A stretch of DNA of 23,006 nt from positions 1 to 23,006 of the forward strand of contig KV424164.1 of NCBI GenBank assembly GCA_001632435.1, in the 5' to 3' direction. Source of the DNA: Calocera cornea HHB12733 (Eukaryota; Basidiomycota; Dacrymycetes; Dacrymycetales; Dacrymycetaceae). The first letter of the stretch is position 1. The number at the start of each line of letters is the position of its first letter. Shown piece by piece: positions 1 to 9,939 of the stretch. The notes under the pieces were generated by a model. That model was not told the DNA's origin and did not search any database. It saw only the letters and a list, made by a program, of their open reading frames with translations. Both the position numbers and the translations under genes were made by a program.

Positions 1-831
1 AAAATACAGTTTGGAACAGCAGGTATACTGCCTACTCACCTGCGGTATCTCCCTGCGCACAACTCCACTACGCACTCGGCAAACTCCGATCGTATCTTGA
101 AGATCGTGCGGTTGCGCACACGAAAGCCCGCAGTCCCGCAAGTAAGCACGCAGGTCTTACAGATTGCCTCGAACGCTCTATCCACGATACAGACGGCGTT
201 CTTGGAGGCGATCAGCACCGCATTTTCCTTCCAAAAGGAGGTCAGGGAACGGCCTTCAGGGGACAGCACGTCTGGTGCCGATTGTCGGGGTCGACAGTGG
301 TCGACAGTACCCCTCTCTTCTTGAAGCCAAGGCCCTCCAAAAGGAGGTCCGAGGCGGGGAGAGAGGTGGGCGAGGCGGCCAGGAAAGGCGAGGGCACTTG
401 AGGAGGAGGTGGTGGTGGTGGTGGCGGCGGTTGGGGAGGAGGGAGAGGATAGGGAGGGGCAGAGGAGGTGGGCGGCGGTGTCAACGAGGACACCGATGGT
501 GGAGACGATGAGGAAGGGACTTGGGCCGTTGACGCGCCCAAGTCCCTGATAGCCGAAGCAAATCAGCCGCTGAGTGGAGAGTCATCAGGATTCGGGCGGC
601 CACGCCATAACGGAGTCTTTTTTGGCCGATTGGCGTGTTTGTATTGTAGGGTAGCGGAATCAAATATGCCTCCGTTGTGCCACCTCTGCCACAGGTGCCG
701 CACATGCCCCCATTGCACCCACTGTACAGTTCCCTTTGTCACTGTGGCCCAATTTTTGGCATTCCGGCCTTCTGGAGGTACGGTACCGGAAGTCTGGACA
801 GCTTTTCAACCTCCCCTGGTTGGCCCTCTGG
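1..831. repeat. Left arm of 831-bp terminal inverted repeat
   Basis: Bases 1-831 are the reverse complement of 22176-23006. I compared the outer 60 bp and the inner boundary base by base, and the translations of the stretch between are identical. The first mismatch is at 832 (C here, T in the other copy). The arm holds 722 bp of non-LTR sequence and then the first 109 bp of the gypsy-type LTR. A GGT-type trinucleotide run lies at 401-430. The repeat reaches exactly to the window edge, so outer limits and any flanking duplication cannot be seen. Confidence 0.95.
40..569 (-). pseudogene. Exon-like open stretch, mirror copy of the right-end exon
   Basis: This is the inverted copy of the candidate internal exon at 22438-22967. 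On the minus strand it begins after a CTCCACTCAG-like acceptor and ends at a GTGAGT donor near 34-39, from which an intron would run off the window. The predicted peptide has a Thr/Ser-rich run (from the GGT/CCA repeat) and a Cys-containing second half. I do not recognise it. Whether both copies exist in the genome depends on whether the terminal palindrome is real. Confidence 0.3.
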
Positions 832-1360
832 CCTGTGGAGCAACTCCGGACTGTGGAGGTTTGCTCTGTACAATGGTTCCGGTCCCGGAACTCTCTTGGA
901 ATGGTGTATACAGCACAACACATCCAACAGATTTATGGGCAAAGACTCTCTCTTACCGGATAACCCTCAAGTTGCACAAGGGACAAATGGAAAGGTGTCC
1001 TGTTGGTTGAGAGAGTCCCTAAGGTTGGGTGAAATCAGCCCCTGGTGATATACCCCATAACACGGGATTCCAAAAGGTAAACATTGGGTTAGATAGATAA
1101 AAGGCAAATTCTCCTTCTCCAAAGAGGGGGACAGCTTCTGACTACTTCTGTTTACCATACCATACAATCTCCCTAGTGTCCCAAGTCTGTCACCTTTCAC
1201 TCCCATCTATTCTGAATACTGCACCTAATTACACCTATTCCGCTTGCTATTCCGACTCCGGAATCCCTTCCCAGACCTGTGACAACTTCACGGAATACGA
1301 CACCCTCAGATTGCCCAGTCAGATGGACTCTGTACAGTCCTAAACTGAGGGGTGCAGACA
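723..1360 (+). repeat. Gypsy-type LTR, copy 1 (CpG-decayed)
   Basis: A 638-bp copy with the canonical TG...CA ends TGTACAG and GCAGACA, shared with three other copies in the window. A TATA-like GATAAAAGG lies at 1096-1104, followed by a pyrimidine-rich stretch typical of an LTR transcription start region. Many sites that are TCCGGA in copy 2 are TCTGGA here, so CpG decay is advanced. The flanks are CCCAC before and CCGTG after, so there is no 5-bp target-site duplication. No primer-binding site or polypurine tract adjoins it. Confidence 0.85.
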
Positions 1361-1881
1361 CCGTGCCTTGTGGGAACCGCAAGGTGAGGGTGACTGTTGG
1401 GGGTCAACCGGGCCTTGCCAACGTTTTGCTGGCTTTTCCCCCCAATCTCACCCCACCTCTCTCTCTCTCCTTCCTCAACCATTGACTTTCTAAATCTTTT
1501 CTACAATTGTTATAACTGTCAACAATACCTCCTTGCCGCAAAGCTGATACTCCTGCTGCCGTGTCTGCTGCTTCTGCTGCTCCTGCCTCTGCAGTGGGTG
1601 CCGCTCTTTTGGCTTGCAAGATCAAGAAGGCTGAGAAGGCAAAGAAGAAGGCCATGAAAGAAGGGCTGTATAAGCTCTGGCAGGCAAATGAGGCGACACA
1701 TGTGACTTGGGCACAAGAAGGTGATCAGTTGGGATCTTGGAGGGTGTGCCTTTTTCTTCTTTTCTCACCCACATCAAGTACTGACATTGCTCCCAGGGAA
1801 CACTTGTTGAGTACTGGATGGCATACCCCAAGGATATCCCAAAAAGGAGTACCAGGATGCCAAAGGCCAAGTGGTAGCCCA
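1361..1881. other. Non-coding or unresolved stretch
   Basis: No gene can be supported here with confidence. A plus-strand open frame from 1561 begins Ala-rich and then Lys-rich (KKAEKAKKKAMKEG), and the opposite strand is also partly open, so the coding strand is unclear. A GTGAGG after 1380 and a CTCTGCAG near 1590 could be the ends of an intron of a broken host gene. Confidence 0.4.
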
Positions 1882-2559
1882 TCACTCCAGAGTGTCCTGG
1901 GGAGCATTTTGCCAGAAGGCATAGTGATGCTGAAGGCTCCGTGTAGTCACTTGCTTGCAAGGGAAAGCTATGTGGAATGCCTCTTCCCATGGGATATTGG
2001 TGGTGTTGCGGAGAAGGTGATATAGGGGCATTCCAGCAAGAACATCCTTCAGTAGTTCTTTCTTCAGCCACCTTGGAACTCGGCTGGTCTTGAATTCCAG
2101 GGGAGACACAACTGTTGGCTCCTCATCCAATGAGATAGAGATTATTGAGGCAGCTCTTGGCCTTTTAGTGGGAGATGGGTGCAGGTCCTGAGGCAGGCTG
2201 AAGCCCAATTGGTGTCGCTTAGACATTGGTGTGGTAGTAAGCTGTCAATGGAGGTTGAGCTCCTCTTCAACATTGGCAGCTGCAGGAGATTTGTTGGTAG
2301 CCTTGAGCACAATGCACTCATTAGGCACAACAGGGATGACTTGCCCAGGTCCCATCTTGACCCATTTGCCATGGGCCTTGTCCAACACAGGGACAGTCCA
2401 GGCAGCAGCCTGAGTGTTGATGCCACAAACAATTGAGATGTGTTGCAACACTGAGGGAAGCCAACTTCCCATGTCAGTGGTTAGGCATGAGGGTGATCCA
2501 TTGGCAACCAAGTTGGGGAACACAAGTGGTTTGCAGTTCTGTGAGGACAAAGCTAGCAT
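1882..2559 (-). pseudogene. Degraded gene of unknown function
   Basis: From an ATG at 2559 one minus-strand frame stays open to 1882 except for a single TGA at 2245-2247. It ends at another TGA (1882-1884), after which the same frame is open for roughly 35 more codons. Both TGAs fit CGA-to-TGA decay. The predicted protein has a basic patch, SPTKRPR, about two thirds of the way in, and a Trp/aromatic-rich C-terminal part (PWEEAFHIAFPCK). I recognise no family. The plus strand is also partly open at 1561-2025, so the strand is not certain. CpG is rare here compared with the gypsy element. Confidence 0.3.
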
Positions 2560-2780
2560 ATGTTATGAAGCAGCATGAGCAGCACAAGTCAGGACGCCAT
2601 CTCTGCCGCCGCTGCCGCATATGCCATTGAGAAACTCAAATGGACCGTTCTGACACATGATGTACTGCATAGTAGACATGTTGATGACATGGGTACACAA
2701 CCAAAATTGGTGCTGAAGCGCACTGGCCAGATGAGAAATGCAATTTTTGGGGATCTTGGATACTGTCTGAAAGGATAGGA

Positions 2781-3719
2781 ATGGTTACCAGGAACAGTAT
2801 AAAGACCCTACAGCATGACTGCAAGAATCTTGGGGCAATATACTATCAAACTCATACCAAACTTTGGGCTGATCTGACTAGTGATGGGACCAATCCTGGT
2901 CCAAGACTGGACCAAACCGGGACTGAACCAGTACAGGATCAAAGACTGGCTTCACTCAAAACCACCATTTGGTTGAAGATGGTTCAGGACTGGACCGGAC
3001 CACTTTCATCCTTAGCAATGGAGCTGCTCATGCAGCACATGGGAGTCTGGGAGGTGGTCAGCGGGACAAAATGGCCAATGTCAATGACTGGCAACATGGA
3101 CTGGATAGCTCTGGCAAACGCCAGGGACCTGATGATTGGGATGACAATTGAGGCAAGCCAGTACCTGCTCATCCGCAAGTCTATGGTGACCAATGGACCA
3201 GAGGCATGGACCACACTCATGGACATCTAGGAGAAGAGCTCATGTACAAATCATATTAACCTCAAGCATGCATTCTACAGCTATCAGCATGATGTCTCAA
3301 AGTTGATCCAGACATACGTGAACAACATCATGACTCTTGCGTCTAAGCTACAAGCATTTGGCTTCACGTTGAACAATGACAATATCTGTGATGTTCTCAT
3401 CTACAGTCTTCACTCCAAGTATGCTGCTGCTTCAGCTGCGCTGTCTATGTCCTTGAAGGAGAAGCTCACAGTCTCCAACATTACAGGTGCACTCCTCAAG
3501 GAAGAAGCACATCATGGTGGACACAACGGCAACGACCCAAATGAGACTGCTCTACTGGCACACAAATGTGAGCAAGACCAACATCAGGAGGCTACACATG
3601 GTATACCTTCACATATGGGCAATACATGTGGCATTCCTCACTACTACATCTGCAGACAGAAGGATCACGTTGCAGTGGACTGCCCTGATCATGCTGATCT
3701 TGATGACCAAGGCAACTAG
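2781..3719 (+). pseudogene. gag: Ty1/copia-type Gag relic
   Basis: Two open stretches in one frame are separated by a single TAG at 3228-3230. The second half has the usual copia Gag (UBN2-type) pattern: a helical segment that includes MTLASKLQAFG and DVLIYSLHSKY, then a C-terminal zinc knuckle at about 3645-3690. In the knuckle the first Cys of C-x2-C-x4-H-x4-C is replaced by Tyr (YYICRQKDHVAVDC), so zinc binding is probably lost. The first half has a GGACC-rich stretch at about 2886-3000 that is poor Gag and may be inserted sequence. No protease, integrase or reverse transcriptase follows, so this is a gag-only remnant of an internally deleted element. Start codon uncertain. Confidence 0.65.
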
Positions 3720-4052
3720 GCTTATGATGTCAACCACAACCTACAAGATAATCTGGATACTGTGTATTGAGACACAGAGGGAGCAGGCATGTTGACTGAG
3801 CTATGTGCTCTACTGTGGTATGAGATGTGCTAGAGCTGTGTGCTCCTACAGTATAGAGGGTCAACAGAGGCTCTGCTTCAGAGGGAGCTTGGGGCCAGAG
3901 GGAGTATGAGACTCCGTCATTTATTCTTACATGTTGCAAGCTCAAGAGGGAGTGTGGGGAATCAGGGCTGGTGCAAGCTTGCGCATGGACCCTACATGTA
4001 GATACATCCATTAGTGCAGACTTTTTGTGCAGCTCTCAAGGGCTTGCACTGG
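3720..4052 (+). other. Remnant of copia 3' end with polypurine tract
   Basis: No open gene. AAGAGGGAG at 3944-3952, directly followed by TGTGGGGAATC at 3953, has the layout of a copia polypurine tract and 3' LTR start. The LTR-like sequence is cut at 4053 by a solo LTR, with the duplicated target ACTGG at 4048-4052. The pol region expected between gag and this tract is missing. Confidence 0.4.
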
Positions 4053-4656
4053 TGTCAGGGGACACCAACTTCACCCCGACTTCGGCTATTATCGGCAGGT
4101 TCACAGGTATTTGGCTAGTTTCAGCTTCTTTGGCTCTCAGGTAACATCTTTGGTCTACCAAATACCAACTTTGGATACCTTGGCACAGGATTAGGTAAGG
4201 GTAAGCAAGGCTGTGACCCTTTGGCTATGCGGGGCAGTACTCGGCTGTGTTCGGATGAGTAATGCTGTGGTCGGCAGTGCTTCAGGCAGTGTTGGGTCTC
4301 ACTTCGGAGTGTTTGGGAGAAGCTGAGGCTATGTTCACTCTTTTTGTATATAACCTTTGGTACCTTCGGTAGCTTCTCCTTAGATCTGATCTCCTGAGGA
4401 ATCTCCATAGTCTTGTGAGAAAGCCTGGTCATCACGTCCGTCCTCCCGCTCCAAACTTCCAAACTCTCTCCAACCTCTGCTTGCTTCATCCGAACTACCT
4501 TCGACATCCCACGTATCTCCTAGCTGGACTTATCAAGGGTACAATCGGTTGGTCATTGGATACTGTCAGCCACGACCTCCCCCAAATCCCTCGTCTTCAG
4601 TCTCTTCAACTCAGTCGGGTTTAGTCGGCAGCCTTGCTAGACTGTGTGCCCTCACA
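4053..4656 (+). repeat. Solo copia-type LTR A with perfect TSD
   Basis: It starts TGTCAGGGGACACC and ends GTGTGCCCTCACA, the same ends as LTR C at 8650-9179. It is flanked by a perfect 5-bp target-site duplication, ACTGG at 4048-4052 and 4657-4661, which fixes both boundaries. A TATA-like TGTATATAA near 4345 is followed by the conserved block TTAGATCTGATCTC, seen in all three copies of this LTR type. No internal region is left, so this is an LTR-LTR recombination product. Confidence 0.9.
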
Positions 4657-4885
4657 ACTGGACAATCCCATTCCTACCTTGTTGCTCAGCCCGGTCGCCC
4701 TCACTTTATGACAGTTGCCATGCCAACACGTCCAGCGTCCAGCTGTAATGCACTGTCCAGGTGTCCAAGTACTTACAGGAATCATTGCAATCTTTCATTC
4801 ATATTGTGAACCAACTTATGGTGCAACAACAGGGCAAGCTCTTGCCACTTGCACCTAGAGTAATGGTGTTATTCAGGTGCCAATG

Positions 4886-5351
4886 TGTCAGGAGTGGCCC
4901 AAACCAAACCCCTATGAAATACCGACCTGGACCAATATACCAAAAACCACATCTCGACAGTCTTGATACAAACTTGGTAGAGCAACCCTATTCTGCTAAG
5001 GTAAGAGGTGCCTACCCTAAGCTAACTGTACAGTCCCACTTTTGAAGATACTTCCGGCCTTCTTGTATATAGTATCGCCCTGTTTGAAGTTTCACCCTTA
5101 GATCTGATCTCTTAGGATCCTCCACAATACTTGTGTAGTCAAACTAGGCATTGCAATCTCAATCAAAACCTCGAAACCTCAGCAATTTGTTCATAGTGTC
5201 AGATGATCTCTTGCAATATCTGGTGCTCTGCTTTCCTATACTATTCTCATATTGCCCTTCTTGCCACTCCTGTTTGACGTCTTGTCTACCTCTCAACAAT
5301 CTTGGACCACTTTTGCAGACAGCCTTGTGTCTTGTATTGTGTACCCTGATA
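4886..5351 (+). repeat. Solo copia-type LTR B with imperfect TSD
   Basis: Begins TGTCAGGAGTGG and ends near GTGTACCCTGATA, which aligns with the end of LTRs A and C. It shares TATATAG plus the TTAGATCTGATCTC block at about 5065-5112. The candidate target-site duplication is CAATG (4881-4885) against CTATG (5352-5356), one mismatch. It is more diverged than A and C, so the 3' boundary is less certain. Confidence 0.6.
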
Positions 5352-5403
5352 CTATGCCAGCCCTCATCAGTCATCCAGCTATTGTTCACCACTCCATCAT
5401 AGC

Positions 5404-5418
5404 TTAGAGCCCGTTTGG
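5404..5418 (+). mobile_element. Candidate left end of a PIF/Harbinger transposon
   Basis: TTA at 5404-5406 followed by GAGCCCGTTTGG fits the 3-bp TTA/TAA target and the GGGCCYGTTTGG-like inverted ends of PIF/Harbinger elements. A transposase remnant follows 140 bp downstream. The right end is not in the window because the element is cut at 5882. Confidence 0.45.
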
Positions 5419-5554
5419 TAACAAGATTTTGTGAGGTACAAGAGTGTATCTGGGGACCTGCGGTGGAACCCAACTCGTGATGTGCAAGATTGCGCAATCT
5501 GTGCACCAAGGGACTGTTTGGCAACCACACAGATTCTGTTTCTGTTACATCATC

Positions 5555-5881
5555 ATGCCACCACAGCGCCAGTAGTCAGACTTGCATACCTATTGCATTC
5601 AAGCAGTTGGAATTACAGTACTTGGTGCTGCATCTGCTGCCATGGAGCTCTATGAGAAGCAATATCTCAACAAGCAATTGCAACATACCTCAATCCAAAG
5701 TGGCACAATGTGGGTTGAGGAGCTCCTCAATGTGCCTTCCTCCCACATCCGTAATACACTGGGGATACACAAGCATGTATTCCTCAGACTCTGTGCAAGG
5801 TTGGGGAGCATAGGTGGACTGCGCCCTACACGCTTTGTGGGCACACAAGAGCAGGTTGCACTCTTTCTGGTTGCTGTGCGC
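5555..5881 (+). pseudogene. Truncated PIF/Harbinger-type transposase, N-terminal part
   Basis: From the ATG at 5555 the frame runs to 5881 with one TAG at 5573-5575 (probably from CAG). The region with MWVEELLNV, then a helix-turn-helix-like stretch (IHKHVFLRLCARLGSIG) and QEQVALFLVAVR, resembles the N-terminal domain of fungal HARBI1/ALP1-like transposases, which comes before the DDE nuclease. The nuclease half is absent: the frame runs straight into a gypsy LTR at 5882, and what lies beyond that LTR is a different sequence. The call is by motif only. Confidence 0.55.
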
Positions 5882-6520
5882 TGTACAGTTCCCTTTGTCA
5901 CTGTGGCCCAATTTTTTGCATTCCGGCCTTCCGGAGATACGGCACCAGAAGTCCGGACACCTTTTGGACTTGCCCTGGTTCGCCCTCCGGTCCGTCGGCC
6001 AATTCCGGGTTGGAGGGGTTTATTCCTTATGGCCGTTCCGGTCACGGAACCCTCTCGGAATGGCGTATACGATGGAACGCACCCGACGGATTCACGGGCG
6101 AAGACTCTCTCTCATCGGATGGTCCTCAATTTACAAACGGGACAACTGGAAAGGCGTCCTGTTAGTTGAGAGAGTCCCTTTGGTTGGGTGAAATCAGCCC
6201 CCGGTGATATACCCCGTGAGATGGGATTCCAAAAGGTAAACATCGGGTTAGGCAGATAAAAGCCGGATTCTCCTTCTCTGAAAGGGGGGGCCGGCTTCCG
6301 ACATCTTCTCTTTACCATACTCCTCTACTTCCCCAGATCTCCTACCACTCCCTACACTTTACACTCTATTCTGGACCTTCCTAACTAATTACACCTATCC
6401 CGTTTGCTATTCCGACTCTGGAATACCCTTCTGGACCTGTGACGACTTCACGGAATACGACGCCCTTGGATTGCCCATTCAGATGGACTCCGTACAGTCC
6501 TAAACTGAGTGGTGCAGACA
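5882..6520 (+). repeat. Gypsy-type LTR, copy 2 (CpG-rich)
   Basis: Same TGTACAG...GCAGACA ends as copy 1, 639 bp. It keeps many CpG-containing TCCGG sites that are mutated in copies 1 and 4, so it is younger or less decayed. Flanks are TGCGC and ACGTT: no target-site duplication, polypurine tract or primer-binding site. Left neighbour is the Harbinger fragment and right neighbour an unrelated leucine-rich frame, so the LTR sits at a junction of two broken sequences. Confidence 0.9.
6254..6297 (+). promoter_or_regulatory. LTR TATA-like box and adjoining hairpin
   Basis: AGATAAAAG at 6254-6262 is conserved in position in the four LTRs. AAGCCGG at 6260-6266 and CCGGCTT at 6291-6297 form a perfect 7-bp stem around a 24-nt loop. 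The same arms occur in copy 4 (21870-21876 and 21900-21906) but are degraded in copies 1 and 3. The position suits the LTR transcription start; the role is inferred. Confidence 0.4.
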
Positions 6521-7248
6521 ACGTTGCGACGGTTGAAGCAATGTTGCAGGGCCTCCCCTGCATATGGACAAACACGGTTGTCGTGGTTGTACACAGACCA
6601 AGCCAAGAGCTTATATTGCTCACCCGTGTCCTGGTGAGCCAAGGTGGGAATCTTGCACATCTCTCGATTACTGTTACCCTTGCCCATGAACAAGGAGCCA
6701 TGGCCAAATGCGATGCGGGTGTGCTGAAGGAGCTGTTGACCTGCAAGGCAATGCACCGCTTCACATTCCGCTATCTTGTGCATGGAGCTTTCCCGGCCAC
6801 GGACAAGGTCATGCAGTCATTAATGGGTCAATGGAAACACCTCACTCATGTCCATCTGGAATGGCAAGAGCTCAATCACAACACGTGGCACTCCGGCCCG
6901 GCTGCTGTATTCCATGGCCCTTTGGTTATCACTCTTATCGGAGTGGCGCAGTTAATGCATCTCTGTTGAAAGATTGTCTTTGCCAACATCAGCTTCATTT
7001 CCACAGGCCATGAAACTCATGCTTTCCCAAAACCGTTCATGCGCAATCGTCCCTTCACGCTGCAAGCCACGCTTATGCCACTGTCTTCCACCAACTATGG
7101 CAGCCAGGTTTTGCTGCATTACTGGCCCGGCCTTAACGTCCAGATTATGCACAGTGCCAGACGGATTGTTTGGTTGACCGTCCAGAAGATTGTGGCAACG
7201 ATTCAGCAGGATGATCCACATATGCGCCTGACCATGCCCAACTCATAA
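6521..7248 (+). pseudogene. Leucine-rich, F-box-protein-like gene fragment
   Basis: One frame is open from the LTR edge to a TAA at 7246-7248, with a single TGA at 6967-6969. The TGA fits decay of a CGA arginine codon, since coding character continues on both sides (QLMHLC, then KIVFANISFIS). Segments such as LTHVHLEWQEL and FANISFIS have the look of leucine-rich repeats in the large fungal F-box/LRR-like families, but no F-box is visible. The 5' part is missing: the frame begins within the LTR. Function cannot be assigned. Confidence 0.35.
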
Positions 7249-7593
7249 CTGACTCAGGGAAGACCCCCTGCAGTGGGATAGCAGATGCAACCTTACCCTT
7301 GGCCCACTCCACTGGGGGCATGGTAGGAGGATGGCAGCCGCCCACCATTTTGCTCCTTCAATTCCCACAGGTCGCTGTCGCTGACTCTGACTTCTGTAAT
7401 TCGTGATGCTCCTCTTGTCATACTGTATCATAACATAAGTCTCAGAACCACGTAGTATTATCAGCCCTCTTGTCATACTGTATTGGAACATAAGTCTCAG
7501 AACCACGTAGTATTATCAGCTGTCATGTGATGGCCATCATCCATGCCTCTGGCCATCCGCCACATCTGATTCTGCCCCACAGCCCCTACACTC
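7249..7593. other. Non-coding spacer with a 55-bp duplication
   Basis: No gene is supported here. The only structure seen is the tandem duplication described separately. Confidence 0.5.
7411..7520. repeat. Tandem duplication, 2 x 55 bp
   Basis: Unit 1 (7411-7465) and unit 2 (7466-7520) both start CCTCTTGTCATACTGTAT and end GTAGTATTATCAGC. They differ at only about three positions, within a short stretch near the middle (CATA against TGGA). Confidence 0.9.
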
Positions 7594-8481
7594 ATGACCC
7601 CTTTAGCATTGATAGGCAGTAGTGACCAACTCACAACCACCAGCCAACTATCAGTTAACACCATTTGCAACGACACTCACATGAAGGATGTGGAACCTCT
7701 CCAAATGTGCAATATGTCCCCCATGGCTGGGCATGAGTACGAGGCAGTTGAGGTACCATTGGGTGAATCTCCACCCAGGAAACGACCAAGAACAACCAGT
7801 GGAGAAGCAGTGCTGACAAATGCTCAGCAAGACCGGATGGCCCCTGGGTCGCCCGGGACTCAATCATTGACAAAGGTGGGGGATTGCAATGCAATCATGG
7901 GCAACGGCAACAGGCCGAAAACAGGCTGGTCAGGGACCGGGTGGGGCAGTGGGCTACATGGTGCCCAGTGGGAACTGAGCCCGGCCCCGCTACGCCTGGG
8001 TCCGAAGATCGACACGATGGCACCAATCACCTGGGTACAGAATCTTGATATGGCACACTTGGTCCTCACCACCTCAGAAAATGAAATGCTCATTGTCTCG
8101 CGGCCTGTCGGCAAAGGAGGAATGTGGGAATGCATCGCCAGCATGCCCGCAACTGAAGCAATGGGGAAGGCGGCCGCAATGGGTGCTTGAATATACTCCG
8201 GTTGCATGGTCTACTTGGACCACGATCACTATCACATTTGGATCAGCATGGCTACAGATCCACGTTTTGTTGGTCCCGAAATGCACGAGGGGGCAACATA
8301 CATGTTAGAGTACACTCAAGGAAGACTGGCAGTAGCCTTGCCACAGGCCGCTTTGAACTTGGCCAAGCTTGTCACAGGAGATGGTGCATGGATGGTGTTT
8401 GCGCGCAAGAACAGAAAACCGGACCTGCATGTGATCCGCCTCCAGGATGGGGTGATGGTGCGGTTGGACTCCCCTGGTAAT

Positions 8482-8545
8482 GTGAGTTGTTTTTTGGGGG
8501 GGGGGGCAATGTCTCACCCTGAGCAGTGCTAATGAAACCCGACAG
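8482..8545 (+). other. Intron of the unknown gene
   Basis: GTGAGT donor at 8482 (phase 0), GCTAATG branch-like site at 8528-8534, ACAG acceptor ending at 8545, 64 nt. It contains a run of 11 G at 8496-8506. Splicing joins two frames that both stay open. Confidence 0.6.
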
Positions 8546-8649
8546 TATGACCATCTCTGGGGCATGCTATTAGAAGGCCATCTGTTCATACTGAATGACG
8601 ATGACCCCTGCTTGGAGGCGTGGACGGCTGATGCGCTTCTCAAGGTGGT

Positions 8650-9179
8650 TGTCAGGGGACACCTGTCTACTCGTTAACGCGTCACTTCAACGTTAACGGC
8701 GAGGTATGGGTAACACGCTCTATTTTCCTACTTTATTTGGCCCTTACTCACTTCAGAAGCACTTCCCAGCATGGAATCCGGCCTTCAGGGTCCAGGCCTA
8801 TGGCCCAGAGTGTGGCCCGGACAACCGCGCAGCCATGAGTCTGGCCACTCACCACGACTCAGCATGACTGACTACAACTCACACACACGCAGCCACACTT
8901 GACTCATAGTGCCCCATGATGTGTCCCATGAGACGCTCCATGGCCTGACCCATGCAGATCTGTAGGGTATATATATGTGGGCTTTAGGCCCCTTGGCTCC
9001 TCAGATCTGGTCTCTGAGGACTCTCCAGTGTACACTTGTACTCTGTAGTCTCTATAGTCACCTCATCTATCCTATTCTCCACTCTATCCTTGCCCACCCA
9101 ACCTACTCTATCGCTCTACCATTGACTCCAATCTCTGTCTACTCTTGGCGGCCTTGTAGGCTTACCGTGTGCCCTCGCA
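8650..9179 (+). repeat. Solo copia-type LTR C with perfect TSD
   Basis: Starts TGTCAGGGGACACC and ends GTGTGCCCTCGCA, matching LTR A. It is flanked by GTGGT at 8645-8649 and 9180-9184, a perfect 5-bp target-site duplication. The internal GGTATATATATG and CTCAGATCTGGTCTC block are the TATA-like and downstream conserved parts. It lies inside an exon of the unknown gene, and removing the LTR and one target copy makes the exon continuous. Confidence 0.93.
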
Positions 9180-9939
9180 GTGGTCGGGGACGGAGCTCTG
9201 GAACCAACCCAACGATGGTCATTGACAAGCTCGCCTTTAGCAGTGAAATGGATGAGCGCTGGTGGGGAGGCCTACCTGGGTGTAATGTACGTGGACTCAT
9301 GCATGGTGTGCACATTGGGGGGCTCAGCCGGAGAGGGACAGCAGCTTGCCCATGGCTGCATGGTGGGAGTGGGTTTTCGAAGAAGAAGAAGATGAGCTGA
9401 CCTACATCACAACATTCACAATGACCAATTCCGGAAGCACAATGATGGTGCTAGACCATACTTACGGACCAGAGCCAGTTTTGCGAGTGCTGCTAGCTAT
9501 GGTCTTGGGAGGTGTGACGGCTGCCCAGCCGGAGCAAGTGGTCCAAGGCACGGATGGTCGTTGTATTTTCAAGACAGCACCGGAGGACAATGTCTTATGC
9601 CATGTGGATCAGATTCTTTTGTGCAAGGACGTGGTGGTCCTAGGATGGCAAGACTTGTATAATTGGATCCACGTCAAGCTCCATCCGGTGGGGGTGTTGC
9701 CCTCACCTCAGGTGTTGACAATCGTGCATGATCGGAGTTGGCAGCCAGGCATAGGTGGAATAATGCGCTTGCACAAGGTAAAAAGGGGGTGCCCATCCGG
9801 AACAAAAGGGTCAAGGTCTAACCGTTTTATGTATGAGGCTCTGGCCCTTCTGCGCCATCGCGGTTTACAACCTGAAGGGCCGCCGGGAAGATATCCGGCC
9901 AAGAAGATCAAGGGGAATCCCACAGATGTGCCTGGTTGA

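Larger units (their letters stand above)
7594..9939 (+). pseudogene. Unknown spliced gene, split by a solo LTR
   Basis: From an ATG at 7594 the frame runs to 8481 with one TGA at 8188-8190 (again consistent with CGA decay). An intron with a GTGAGT donor, a CTAAT branch site and a CAG acceptor spans 8482-8545. The exon continues in phase to 8649, where LTR C is inserted, and resumes in frame at 9180-9184, the second copy of the duplicated target. A one-base shift near 9372-9376, in an AAG-repeat stretch, moves the frame; the rest is open to 9939. The N-terminal quarter has a basic nuclear-localisation-like PPRKRPR. A GTAAAA at 9778 could be another intron. No domain is recognised, and it could be a host gene or transposon cargo. 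Confidence 0.45.

Noticed and set aside
468..1010. Open frame crossing from the left arm into LTR copy 1, and its mirror at 21907-22539
   Set aside because: It runs through the LTR boundary at 723 and includes LTR sequence; similar frames occur in all LTR copies because stops are few there. Not a gene.
2886..3000. GGACC-rich stretch with TGGTCC/GGACCA inverted repeats as a small transposon
   Set aside because: No clear ends or target duplication could be placed; it may only be decayed gag sequence.
8496..8506. Run of 11 G as a G-quadruplex or regulatory site
   Set aside because: Single homopolymer within an intron of a broken gene; likely slippage, no further support.
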